From: Kitasatospora gansuensis
GTDB lineage: Bacteria; Actinomycetota; Actinomycetes; Streptomycetales; Streptomycetaceae
Length of the DNA stretch: 64,000 bases
Reading direction: 5' to 3'
Assembly (NCBI RefSeq): GCF_014203705.1
Contig: NZ_JACHJR010000001.1
Span: forward strand, 620,001-684,000
Shown here piece after piece: positions 1 through 8,038 of the stretch. The position numbers and the translations under genes were made by a program. Numbering within the stretch: position 1 is the first letter of the stretch; each line of letters starts with the position of its first letter. The notes below the pieces were generated by a model. It saw nothing but the letters and a program-made list of their open reading frames with translations. It did no database searches and had not been told where the DNA came from.

Positions 1-421
1 CCACCGGCTCGCCGTCCACCACGGCGTACCGCTTCACGGCCGTCATGGTGTGCGCGTCCTCGCCGGTCATGCCGACCGCGAACGGGCCGTACGCGTTGAC
101 CAGCCCGACCAGCTCGCGCTGGACCTGACCTGCCAGCACCATCCGCACCACGTCCATGGTCTCGGGCGTGGTGACCCGCAGACCGGCCGTGAACGAGGAC
201 TCCAGGCCGAGCCGCCCGAGCTGGGCGCTGATCTGCGGGCCGCCGCCGTGCACCACCACCGGGTACAGACCGGCCTGCCGGAGCAGCACCACGTCGGCCG
301 CGAAGGCGGCCTTCAACTCCTGGTCCACCATGGCATTTCCGCCGAACTTGACCACCACGATGCTGCCGCGGAACCGCTCCAGCGACGGCAGCGCCTCCAG
401 CAGACCGACGCGACTGCTCAA
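1..421 (-). CDS. argB: Acetylglutamate kinase, N-terminal part (gene runs off the left edge)
   Basis: N-acetylglutamate kinase phosphorylates N-acetyl-L-glutamate in the ornithine/arginine pathway. About 140 residues are present. Seen on the minus strand are [10 protein letters not shown] near residue 22, the glycine-rich [10 protein letters not shown], and the region [11 protein letters not shown]. These are amino-acid kinase (AAK) fold signatures in the ArgB order. The start chosen is TTG at 421, with GGGGGAG just upstream; no ATG fits. The C-terminal half lies outside the window. An iron box lies about 40 bp upstream of the start, unusual for a housekeeping arg gene, so this may be a second argB feeding ornithine to a hydroxamate siderophore. 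That link is inference, since the rest of the operon is not visible. Confidence 0.85.
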   Translation of the reverse strand, partial: MSSRVGLLEALPSLERFRGSIVVVKFGGNAMVDQELKAAFAADVVLLRQAGLYPVVVHGGGPQISAQLGRLGLESSFTAGLRVTTPETMDVVRMVLAGQVQRELVGLVNAYGPFAVGMTGEDAHTMTAVKRYAVVDGEPV

Positions 422-458
422 AGCTCCCCCAAGGCAGACATGGACCGACCGAAGCCGG

Positions 459-477
459 TCAGGTAAGGCTTACCTTA
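459..477. promoter_or_regulatory. Iron box (DmdR/IdeR-type operator) upstream of argB
   Basis: The 19-bp site TCAGGTAAGGCTTACCTTA has perfect 7-bp arms AGGTAAG/CTTACCT around one central base. By eye it agrees at 15 of 19 positions with the DmdR/IdeR consensus as I recall it (TTAGGTTAGGCTAACCTAA). On the argB strand TAAGGT could be the -10 hexamer, so a bound repressor would block the promoter. Iron-dependent repression of argB is inferred. Confidence 0.7.
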
Positions 478-711
478 GCTGCTGTCGGCGTGAGTCGTCA
501 CACCGTCGGTTCCATCCAACGCGCCGCGAGCGGCCCGAGGATGGCCGACAGAAGAACACCGGCGGGACACCGGCCTGCTGTTCACCTTGACCAGGCCGTA
601 ACCGGTTTGCCCCCGGCCGGGCGAATCGCGATGATCGAGCCGAGCTACGACCGTCGGACGAGCGTTCCAGCGCCACCTGAGTCGTGACCACCGACCACCC
701 GGGAGATGTCT

Positions 712-2019
712 GTGAACACCGAACTGTCCGAAGCCTGGAGCCTGTTCGACTCCGGCGACCCGCAGGGCGCGATGCGGGCCCTGCGCGCCGCGGCCGACGG
801 GCTGCCGTCCGCCGAGCTTGCGCCGCTGGCCGGGCGGCTGGCCGCCGCGGCCGGCTACGACGACCTGGTCGAGGCGGCGGCCGCGCTGGCCGGCCGTCCG
901 GACGGGGCCGCGCAGCTCTACGACTTCGGCTACGCCTGCATCGAGCGCGGGGTCTCCCAGCTCGCCGTCCCCGCCCTCCGGCAGGCGCTGACGGTGAGCC
1001 TGAGCCGGCCGCCCCGTCGGCGCCTGTTCGGCCGCGGCCGGCCCAGCCCCCGGCAGGTGCTGCTGGAGCTGGCCGTCGCGCTGGAGGACGGGCAGCGGCA
1101 CGCGGAGGCGGTCACCCTGCTCCAGGAGCACGACCGGCTGACGGCGGACTGGCCGGACCGCTACCTGCTGGTCCACAACGCCCTGATGGACGGTCGGCTC
1201 GACCTGGCCCGCCAGGTCTTCGGCTCGCTCGGCGCACCGGACGAGGACTGGGACGAGCCCGCCGACCGGATCCGCCGCACGCTGGCCCGGGCCACCGACG
1301 CCACCCCCGCCGACCGGCAGGACCTGCGCGGCTGGCACTACACCCTGACCGGCGGCCTGCTCACCACCCTCTCGCCGTACGGCTTCCAGGCCGGGATGAC
1401 CGGCCGCTGGGCCTACCTGCGCGACAGCTTCGAGTCCTGCCGCCACGGCCTGGACCGGCTGCGCGCGGTGCTGGCCGCCACCGGCCGTACGCCCGCCTCG
1501 GTCGCCCTGCTGCCGGACCGCGGCAGCCACGCCCTCGGCCTGGCGGCCGCCCGGCTGCTCGGCCTGCCCGCCGCGCCGTACCGGCCCGGGACGCCGGGCG
1601 CGCTGGTGGTGGCGTACGACCTGAACAACTGTGACCCGGAGCTGGTCGCGGAGCTGTTCGAGCGCGCGCCCGACGAGATCCTCTACGAGCACGCCACCTG
1701 CTGGACCGACTCGCCCGCCGTCTCGGCCGACATCTCCACCCTGCTGGCCCAGGTGGCGATCGCCCCCTGGGAGTCCGGCATGGCGTTCACCGAGGACGGC
1801 GAGCCCAAGGACGACCCCGCGGACGAGCGCTCGCCTGAGCAGCTCGCGGACGCGATCCTGGCCGACGCGGCCGAGCCGGACGAGGGCGACGGCGAGACCC
1901 CGGCCGACCCGGAGCAGGCTCTCACCGCCTTCGCTGCCCGGGTGAACGGCAGCTGGCTCACCGGCTCCCGGGACCGGATCCGCTCCGCCGGGCCGGTCCG
2001 CAGCTCCAGCTTCGGCTGA
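712..2019 (+). CDS. Conserved actinobacterial hypothetical protein with TPR-like helical N-terminus
   Basis: A protein of about 435 residues without a recognised catalytic motif. The first 180 residues are Ala/Leu-rich and helical with a repeat feel (GDPQGAMRALRAAADG, QRHAEAVTLLQEHDRL), resembling tetratricopeptide solenoids. The centre has a Rossmann-like stretch (SVALLPDRGSHALG, GALVVAYDLNNC). The C-terminus is acidic (about residues 370-410). No signal peptide or membrane segment is seen. An ATG at 706 abuts GGGAG and leaves no spacing, so the in-frame GTG at 712, six bases from that site, is preferred. It is convergent with the following MarR gene; its stop is 13 bp from the MarR stop. 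Function unknown. Confidence 0.75.
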   Translation: MNTELSEAWSLFDSGDPQGAMRALRAAADGLPSAELAPLAGRLAAAAGYDDLVEAAAALAGRPDGAAQLYDFGYACIERGVSQLAVPALRQALTVSLSRPPRRRLFGRGRPSPRQVLLELAVALEDGQRHAEAVTLLQEHDRLTADWPDRYLLVHNALMDGRLDLARQVFGSLGAPDEDWDEPADRIRRTLARATDATPADRQDLRGWHYTLTGGLLTTLSPYGFQAGMTGRWAYLRDSFESCRHGLDRLRAVLAATGRTPASVALLPDRGSHALGLAAARLLGLPAAPYRPGTPGALVVAYDLNNCDPELVAELFERAPDEILYEHATCWTDSPAVSADISTLLAQVAIAPWESGMAFTEDGEPKDDPADERSPEQLADAILADAAEPDEGDGETPADPEQALTAFAARVNGSWLTGSRDRIRSAGPVRSSSFG

Positions 2020-2031
2020 CCCCGACGGGCC

Positions 2032-2445
2032 TCAGCTCGCCAACCGGCCGAGCAGCGACGCGAGTTGGGCCCGTTCGCCGTCGGTGAGCGGGGCCAGCAC
2101 GTCCGCCTCCACCGCCGCCAGCTCCTCGGCCAGCTCGGCCAGCAGGGCGCGGCCCGCCGGGGTCGCCGAGACGTTGATCCGGCGCCGGTCCGTGGCTGAC
2201 CGGGTGCAGGCCAGGTAGCCCTGGCTGCCCAGGTCGTCGACCACCTTGACGATGTCGCTGGGGTTGATGTCCAGCCGGGTGGCGAGTTCACCCTTGGAGA
2301 GCGAGCCCGCCGCCACCAGCGCCTCCAGCACGGCCACGTGCCACAGCCGCAGCCCGCGCCGCGCGACGCTGGCCGTCAGGCTGGCCCGCGCGGTCCGGCC
2401 GGTGCTGGACATCAGATAGGTCGTCAGACCGAGCAGCCGGGTCAT
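2032..2445 (-). CDS. MarR-family transcriptional regulator
   Basis: A winged-helix regulator of 137 residues. The core is ELATRLDINPSDIVKVVDDL (recognition helix) followed by the wing SATDRRRINVSATPAG with the family DRR signature, then a C-terminal dimerisation helix. The ATG at 2445 is preferred because GAGGCGG lies 8 bases upstream. An open frame extends upstream to 2523, but that would translate through the iron box. The start overlaps the stop of a possible 18-codon leader by ATGA. An iron box stands upstream, so the gene is probably iron-responsive. Target unknown. Confidence 0.85.
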   Translation of the reverse strand: MTRLLGLTTYLMSSTGRTARASLTASVARRGLRLWHVAVLEALVAAGSLSKGELATRLDINPSDIVKVVDDLGSQGYLACTRSATDRRRINVSATPAGRALLAELAEELAAVEADVLAPLTDGERAQLASLLGRLAS

Positions 2446-2498
2446 CCGGGCCGCCTCAGGCGCAACGCGGGCCTGCCGGCCGACAGTTCGACATTCAT
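2442..2498 (-). CDS. Possible 18-residue leader peptide coupled to the MarR gene
   Basis: Starting at ATG 2498 the minus strand reads MNVELSAGRPALRLRRPG and stops in a TGA that overlaps the MarR ATG (ATGA). It begins only three bases downstream of the iron box, so a transcript starting at the box would be nearly leaderless. Translational coupling to marR is plausible. No Shine-Dalgarno sequence is evident, so this may be fortuitous. Confidence 0.3.
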   Translation of the reverse strand: MNVELSAGRPALRLRRPG

Positions 2499-2500
2499 GG

Positions 2501-2519
2501 TTAGGCAAGGCTAACCTGA
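2501..2519. promoter_or_regulatory. Second iron box, upstream of the MarR gene
   Basis: TTAGGCAAGGCTAACCTGA agrees at 16 of 19 positions with the recalled DmdR/IdeR consensus; GGTTAG/CTAACC arms span 2499-2516. It lies 56 bp upstream of the MarR start. A rightward 78-codon frame begins at 2522, two bases past the box, so the site could serve either direction. DmdR binding is inferred. Confidence 0.7.
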
Positions 2520-2521
2520 CC

Positions 2522-3013
2522 ATGGAACCACGTCAACGCCCGCCCCGCTCCCTGATGATCCGTCACGAGGACCGGCCCGGTGCCCTCGGCACCCTTGCCG
2601 GCAGCCCGACCACCCGCGCCGCCATCCGCCCCATCACAGACGCCCTGCCGTCGTCGGTCCGGACGCTCGCCGTCCTGGCGCCCGGGGGCACAGCCCTGTG
2701 CGTCTCGGTGCTCGCCCTCCCCGGCCGACGGGACGGGATTTACCTGAGTGGTGGGTGAGTTCGAACCGGTCAAGGCGATCCGCCACATCATCAAGGAGCA
2801 AGGACTCGCCCGCCGCGACTGCCCTGTCAAGGGCTAAGGGCTAAGGGCTAAGGGCTACTGGCGCCGGTAGCGAACCGGCTGCTGCAGGCGCTGCAACTCA
2901 CCTTCCCGGCCTCGTCCATCACCGCCATGCGAGGGGTGTCACTCCCACCCGCCGAGCCGGAAGCCTTCTAACCTCAGGCGGTAAGTATTCAAACCAATCG
3001 CCGAGGTGACACT
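2522..3013 (+). other. Gene-poor, apparently decayed interval
   Basis: No convincing gene is seen. A 78-codon frame from ATG 2522 to 2758 has high third-position GC but no recognisable domain. A 29-codon frame from GTG 2748 (ending ARRDCPVKG) stops inside a 7-bp tandem repeat. A further open stretch ends in SLPPAEPEAF at about 2970. This looks like remnants of one or more decayed genes. Just before 3014, GAGGTGACACT provides the ribosome site of the next gene. Confidence 0.4.
2829..2856. repeat. Tandem repeat, four copies of AAGGGCT
   Basis: Four perfect head-to-tail copies of the 7-mer AAGGGCT, each carrying a TAA stop in one frame. A repeat this regular is unusual in this sequence and suggests replication slippage in non-coding DNA. 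Confidence 0.9.
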
Positions 3014-5299
3014 ATGGCACCGGATGACCCCACCGCCAATTGGTCGGAGCCGGAGCGCAGGCTCCATGCCGACGTCCTCGCCGGACGGCCGACCGTCCTG
3101 GGAAGCGGCGACGCCAGATTCGGCGGGGGCTGGGGCCCGGAACGAACGATCCGCGGCGAGGTGCTCCGCCGGCTGCTCACCGACGCGGGGCTAGCGCCCA
3201 ACCTGGTTCGGCTTCGCCTTGGCGGAGCCAGAATCACGGGCTTGCTGGACCTCGAAGCGTCCACTCTCAACGGCACCCTTGAGCTGACGGGCTGTCATGC
3301 GGATGAGGCAATCAACCTTGAGCAGGCCACTGCCCAAGGGGTCTACTTGGAGACCTGCTCGCTCGCCGAGCTCCGTGCGGCACAGCTGCACACCGTGCAC
3401 AGTCTGACCCTGAGGGACACCTCCTGCGGGCGCATCCGGCTGACCGAGGCCAAGATCGATGGGCGGCTGGTACTGCGCGGGGCCACGGTGGCGCCGGCCG
3501 GAGATGTGAAGTACGCCCTTGACCTGGCTGGAGTTTCGATCGGCGCCTACGCCTCGTTCTCCGACCTGACGGTTGCGGGAACCACACATCTCACCGGAGC
3601 TCACATTGGTGGCCGGCTCAGCCTCCGAGGAGCACAGCTTCGGAACCGAGGCGGGCAGGCGCTGCTGGCCCTCGATCTGGAGGTGCGGGAGACTGCACTG
3701 CTCGACCGGGGATTCGTCTCCGAAGGCAGCGTCGATCTCACCGGCTCGGTCATCGGCGGGTCGCTCGAGCTCAGTGGTGGCACCTTCGAACACGCTGGGG
3801 CCACACCCGCGTTGGACCTGGCCAGGATCACCATCAAACAGAACATGCTCTGCCAGGACGGATTCACCGCGCGCGGGCGGGTGCTGCTCGCAGGGGCGAC
3901 CATCAGCGGGAACCTCATGTGCGACGGCGGCCAGTTCCTCCACCCCTCGGACACGGCGATCGATGCCGCTGGCCTCACCGTCGGGCGGGACGTCTTCCTG
4001 AGACGGGCCCAGTGCGAACAGGAGACCGACGGGGCCGCTTTCCTGGCGGAGGGGAAAGTGCTGCTGGCCGACGCCGTCATCCACGGAACCCTCGACTGCC
4101 GTGGCGGTACGGTCACGCAGACTGGCACGGGAGAGGCTGCCCTCAACGCCCGGGGAATGAAGGTGACCAGAGACCTCCTGCTCGGCCACGGCTTCAGCGC
4201 TGCCGGAAAGGTCGACCTGGTCGGTTCAGAGGTCGGGGGACGCGTTGTTCTCAGCAAGGGTGCGTTCCACAACCCCGGAGGAGTAGCCATCTCCGCTCGG
4301 CAACTCATCGTCAGAACCAGTTTGCTGCTGACGGACGATTTTCTCGCACACGGCCAGGTCGACCTGTCGGGCGCCTTCGTCGCCGGGAGACTGGTGGTCG
4401 GCGGCAAGATCTACAGCCCGGGCGAGGAGGCGCTGATCCTGGACCGGGTACGAACAGGGCAGGACGTGGAGTTCGAGTCGGGCCTGCTTGTCGAGGGAAC
4501 GCTCTGCATGCGGATGGCGCAAGCCGGCGCGGGGCTCACAATGAAGTCCCCGAGCCTGAGCCAGGGGCGCGAGGGCCTGGCACTGACTCTGCGGGGAACG
4601 GTGATCGAGGGGGCACTAACCCTGGTCTCCATCGAGTCTTTGGAGGGCCGGGTCGATCTGCGCCAAGCGAGAGCCCAGACTCTGATCGACAATCCGAAGT
4701 TCTGGCCCGACCGCAACGTGCTGTTGGCGGACTTCATCTACCAGTCCCTCGCTGACATCGACACCCTGGCGGTGGACACGCGGATCAAGTGGCTCACGCC
4801 GCCGGATCCGGACGGCTACTCATCTCACACGTATCAGCAGCTCGCATCTGTCTACCGCGCGGCAGGACGGGACGACCGGGCCCGGAAGGTCCTCTACGCC
4901 GGCAAGAAGGCGCGCCCGGTGCACGGCTGGGCAAAGGTCGGATCGAAACTGCTGCGCTACACCGTGGGTTACGGCTACTACCCGGCACTCTCACTCGTCG
5001 TTCTCGGGCTGGCCGAGATCGCGGGATGGATCTTCTTCTCGTTGCAGCACGAAGCCCTCAGACCTGCCGCCGCGCTCATGTCCGCCTACGGCAGTGCCAC
5101 GGAGGCCAAGGTCCACTTTCAGCCGTTCCTCTATACCCTCGACCTCCTGCTCCCGGTGGTGAGTCTGGGCCAACGTGGCATGTGGCTCCCCCAGGGAGCC
5201 GCCAGCTGGGTGGTCGCGGCACTTACGGTCCTCGGATGGGTACTGGGAGCCGTACTGGCCTATGGACTCGGCACTGCCTTTCAGCGCCGGTCGAGCTGA
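3014..5299 (+). CDS. Large beta-helix-like repeat protein with C-terminal membrane segments
   Basis: 761 residues. After a conserved N-terminus (GWGPERTIRGEVLRRLL), about 500 residues are built from short degenerate units of the type LDLAGATIGGxLxLxGA, repeating roughly every 20-40 residues. This is typical of right-handed beta-helix or pentapeptide-like folds. The C-terminal 130 residues hold about three hydrophobic segments (LSLVVLGLAEIAGWIFF, LDLLLPVVSLG, WVVAALTVLGWVLGAVLAYG). Homologues in Streptomyces are often labelled membrane-associated oxidoreductase, but no cofactor motif is visible. A likely role is a membrane-anchored scaffold. The start has a GAGGTGA site. Codon use is visibly less G/C-biased than the neighbours (many AAG ATC, GCG AGA, CAG ACT), and decayed sequence lies on both sides, suggesting acquisition by transfer. 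Confidence 0.75.
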   Translation: MAPDDPTANWSEPERRLHADVLAGRPTVLGSGDARFGGGWGPERTIRGEVLRRLLTDAGLAPNLVRLRLGGARITGLLDLEASTLNGTLELTGCHADEAINLEQATAQGVYLETCSLAELRAAQLHTVHSLTLRDTSCGRIRLTEAKIDGRLVLRGATVAPAGDVKYALDLAGVSIGAYASFSDLTVAGTTHLTGAHIGGRLSLRGAQLRNRGGQALLALDLEVRETALLDRGFVSEGSVDLTGSVIGGSLELSGGTFEHAGATPALDLARITIKQNMLCQDGFTARGRVLLAGATISGNLMCDGGQFLHPSDTAIDAAGLTVGRDVFLRRAQCEQETDGAAFLAEGKVLLADAVIHGTLDCRGGTVTQTGTGEAALNARGMKVTRDLLLGHGFSAAGKVDLVGSEVGGRVVLSKGAFHNPGGVAISARQLIVRTSLLLTDDFLAHGQVDLSGAFVAGRLVVGGKIYSPGEEALILDRVRTGQDVEFESGLLVEGTLCMRMAQAGAGLTMKSPSLSQGREGLALTLRGTVIEGALTLVSIESLEGRVDLRQARAQTLIDNPKFWPDRNVLLADFIYQSLADIDTLAVDTRIKWLTPPDPDGYSSHTYQQLASVYRAAGRDDRARKVLYAGKKARPVHGWAKVGSKLLRYTVGYGYYPALSLVVLGLAEIAGWIFFSLQHEALRPAAALMSAYGSATEAKVHFQPFLYTLDLLLPVVSLGQRGMWLPQGAASWVVAALTVLGWVLGAVLAYGLGTAFQRRSS

Positions 5300-5316
5300 G
5301 CGGCAGGAGCCTCGCT

Positions 5317-5454
5317 CCGTCTCCAGCCAGAGACGCCCGCACCGGCCGCAACCACGGCCTGGCCGTCACCCGGGTCCGCACCGAGGACGGCCGGGAGCTG
5401 GGCGCCACCGAGTCCCTCACCCATATGGGCAGCTACCTCGCCGAGCGGCCCTGA
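5317..5454 (+). pseudogene. C-terminal gene fragment of about 45 codons
   Basis: The frame reads TGRNHGLAVTRVRTEDGREL and ends SYLAERP then a stop. It has the look of a protein C-terminus with normal high-GC codons but has no start or ribosome site, and begins just after the beta-helix gene. It may be the remains of a gene interrupted when that gene arrived. Identity unknown. Confidence 0.3.
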
Positions 5455-5465
5455 CCGAGCACCGG

Positions 5466-6284
5466 CTACCAGGTCCGCACCCGGGCCGCGACGGCCCGCG
5501 CGACCAGGGCGTGCGCCACCAGCGCGGCGCCGATTCCGGCCACCACGCCGAACGCGGTGGTCGGGATCAGGTCCCAGCCGGAGGCGCCGGGGTAGGCGTC
5601 CGTCCAGCGGTCGATCCGCAGCGCCGCACCGACCACCGCGCCGGCGGTGACCACGCCGAGCACCGCGAGCCGGGTGGCCCGGCTGTACGCGGGGGCGGGC
5701 AGCGGCGCGACCCGCTCGGCGTCGATCAGCCGCAGTTCGCGCACCAGGTACCAGCCGAGCCCGGCCAGCGCGACGGCCGAGGAGCCGTACTGCAGCACCG
5801 TGAACAGCGGCTGACCCGCCAGCCGCCACTCCGCCAGGAACGGCAACAGCCGCACCCCCGCCCGGTCGTGGTGGGTGAAGGCGTCCCAGCCGACGTGGGT
5901 GGCCGCGCCGATCGCGCAGGACAGCAGCAACCAGCCGGTCTCCCTGGGCAGTTCGGACCGGGGACGCTGCGCGGCGGTCAGCCGGTCGGCCGCCCAGGCC
6001 CAGCGCACCGGCAGCAGCGCGACCAGCGGCGCCCGCAGCAGACCGTGCCAGAGCAGCACCAGCAGCGCGGCCAGCAGCACGTCCAGGGTGGGCACGCCCC
6101 ACCAGGAGTGGGTCTGCTCGCCGAAGCCGTACAGCTCCGGGGCCAGCGAGGCGAGGAAGTAGGGGAGGTCGGGGACGAGCGACCCGGCCACCAGCCCGGA
6201 GGCGATCAGTCGGCCTCGGCCTCGCCCCTGGGACAGCAGGGGAAGGATGGCGGCGGGGTGACTGAAGGTGAACGGCACGGCCAT
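5466..6284 (-). CDS. DUF4184-family membrane protein
   Basis: 272 residues with a polytopic pattern of five to six hydrophobic helices. It starts MAVPFTFSHPAAILPLL and contains GSLVPDLPYF and ATHVGWDAFTH. The FSHPA, PD and THxxWD His/Asp clusters are hallmarks of DUF4184 and resemble metal-binding membrane hydrolases of the YdjM/LexA-regulated type. Enzymatic function is not established. It is convergent with nothing and tail-to-head with lpdA, whose terminator lies between them, so it is probably an independent unit. Confidence 0.8.
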   Translation of the reverse strand: MAVPFTFSHPAAILPLLSQGRGRGRLIASGLVAGSLVPDLPYFLASLAPELYGFGEQTHSWWGVPTLDVLLAALLVLLWHGLLRAPLVALLPVRWAWAADRLTAAQRPRSELPRETGWLLLSCAIGAATHVGWDAFTHHDRAGVRLLPFLAEWRLAGQPLFTVLQYGSSAVALAGLGWYLVRELRLIDAERVAPLPAPAYSRATRLAVLGVVTAGAVVGAALRIDRWTDAYPGASGWDLIPTTAFGVVAGIGAALVAHALVARAVAARVRTW

Positions 6285-6360
6285 ACCGTACCCAACTTGC
6301 CTGGTCAGCCCAAGGGGTGAAGCCGGATTACCTTGTTCCGGAACAGCCTCCGGAACAGCC

Positions 6361-6392
6361 GGAGGGCGGGCCGGAGTTCCGGCCCGCCCTCC
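6361..6392 (-). terminator. Strong hairpin terminator after lpdA
   Basis: Perfect 15-bp arms GGAGGGCGGGCCGGA and its complement with only two bases between, starting 6 bp past the lpdA stop. No T-run follows, as is common in actinobacteria. Two direct copies of CCGGAACAGCC lie just beyond. Confidence 0.8.
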
Positions 6393-6398
6393 GTCGGA

Positions 6399-7805
6399 TC
6401 AGAAGTTGATCATGTGCCCGGCCAGGCCGTGCACGGCTTCCTTGACGGCCTCGCCCAGGGTCGGGTGGGCGTGCACGTTGCGCGCCACCTCGTGGACGGT
6501 CAGGTCCCACTGCTGAGCCAGCGTCAGCTGCGGGAGCAGCTCGGTGACCTCGGGGCCGATCAGGTGGGCGCCGAGCAGCTCGCCGTGCTTGCCGTCGCTG
6601 ATCACCTTCACGAAGCCGACCGCCTCGCCCAGGCCGTGCGCCTTGCCGTTCGCGGTGAACGGGAACTTCGCCACCTTGACGTCGAAGCCGCGCTCGCGGG
6701 CCTGCGCCTCGGTCCAGCCGAAGCTGGCGATCTGCGGCTGGCAGAAGGTGGCGCGCGGGATCATCACGAAGTCGAGCTCCATGGTCTCCGCGCCCGCGAT
6801 GGTCTCGGCGGCCACCACGCCCATCGCCTCGGCCGCGTGAGCCAGCATCAGCTTCGCCGTCACGTCGCCGATCGCGAAGATGTGCGGCACGTTGGTGCGG
6901 CCCCGCGCGTCCACGTCGATCGCGCCGCGCTCGGTCAGCGCGACACCGGTGCGCTCCAGGCCGTAGCCGGTCACCCGGGGCGCGAAGCCGATCGCCTGGA
7001 GCACCTTGTCGGCCTCCAGCACCTCCTGCTGCCCGTTCCGCGAGACGGTCACCTTGACCTTGGCCGCCGGGTCGCTGTCGTCGATCCCGTCCACCCGGGT
7101 GGAGGTGAGGATCTGGATGCCCAGGCGGCGGTACCGCTTGGCCAGCTCGGCGGAGACCTCGACGTCCTCCAGCGGCACCGGCCGGTCCTGGAACTCGACG
7201 ATGGTCACCTTGACGCCGTAGTTGTGCAGCACGTACGCGAACTCGACGCCGATCGCACCGGCGCCCGCGATGATGATGCTCTCCGGCAGCGTGTCGGTGA
7301 GGATCTGCTCCTCGTACGTCACCACCCGCTCGCTCAGCGAAGTGCCGGGCAGCAGACGGGTGGTGGACCCGGCCGCGATGATGCAGTGGTCGAAGGTCAG
7401 CGTCTCGGTGCCGCCCGCCGTGAGCGCCACCGACAGGGTGCGGTCGTCCAGGAAGGTGCCCCGGCCGTTGAACTCGGTGATGCCGTTCTTCTTCATCAGG
7501 TAGTGCACGCCGGCCGCCCGGCCGTCGGCCACCTTGCGGCTGCGGCGGTGCGCGACCCCGTAGTCGAAGCTGACCGTGCCGTCGACCTTGATCCCGAAGG
7601 TGTCGGCCTCCTGCTGGAAGATGTGCGCCAGCTCGGCGTTGCGCAGCAGCGCCTTGGACGGGATGCAGCCGACGTTCAGACAGACGCCGCCCCAGTACTT
7701 CTCCTCGACGACCGCCGCGCGCAGGCCGAGCTGGGCCGCGCGGATCGCTGCGACATAACCACCCGGGCCGGCCCCGAGGACGACGAGATCGAAATGCGTG
7801 CTCAT
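6399..7805 (-). CDS. lpdA: Dihydrolipoyl dehydrogenase (E3)
   Basis: A flavoprotein that reoxidises the dihydrolipoamide of 2-oxoacid dehydrogenase complexes using NAD+. 468 residues, normal for E3. Seen are the N-terminal FAD motif [20 protein letters not shown], the redox disulfide [13 protein letters not shown], the NAD-binding [10 protein letters not shown], the second FAD motif IFAIGDV, and the C-terminal base region HAHPTLGEA with the His-Glu pair. The ATG at 7805 is preferred because GGAGAAGGAAAC precedes it; an upstream in-frame ATG has no such site. It is monocistronic and closed by a hairpin. Streptomycetes often have more than one E3, so whether this is the main one cannot be told. 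Confidence 0.95.
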   Translation of the reverse strand: MSTHFDLVVLGAGPGGYVAAIRAAQLGLRAAVVEEKYWGGVCLNVGCIPSKALLRNAELAHIFQQEADTFGIKVDGTVSFDYGVAHRRSRKVADGRAAGVHYLMKKNGITEFNGRGTFLDDRTLSVALTAGGTETLTFDHCIIAAGSTTRLLPGTSLSERVVTYEEQILTDTLPESIIIAGAGAIGVEFAYVLHNYGVKVTIVEFQDRPVPLEDVEVSAELAKRYRRLGIQILTSTRVDGIDDSDPAAKVKVTVSRNGQQEVLEADKVLQAIGFAPRVTGYGLERTGVALTERGAIDVDARGRTNVPHIFAIGDVTAKLMLAHAAEAMGVVAAETIAGAETMELDFVMIPRATFCQPQIASFGWTEAQARERGFDVKVAKFPFTANGKAHGLGEAVGFVKVISDGKHGELLGAHLIGPEVTELLPQLTLAQQWDLTVHEVARNVHAHPTLGEAVKEAVHGLAGHMINF

Positions 7806-8038
7806 GTTTCCTTCTCCGTGCCAAGTGCGTCTGTGAGGGTGAACCGGGTTCGGTGCCAACCCGTGGGGTCAGCCTGACACACCGGCGGTCGGCGCTTGCG
7901 GGCCAGGGCCGCCATGATCGCCGCGACTGGATCCGGACCTGCCCGCACCGCTTGTGCAGAGGAGCGGATCGGCGGTACGGACCACCCCCGACTGTGCTGG
8001 AGTGGCGCCAACACTTCACGGGGGAAGGACGTTTCCGC

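Noticed and set aside
475..1692. Leftward open frame opposite the hypothetical gene at 712-2019
   Set aside because: Low-complexity Gly/Gln/Arg composition, overlaps the iron box and has no start signal; the rightward gene has better composition and a ribosome site.
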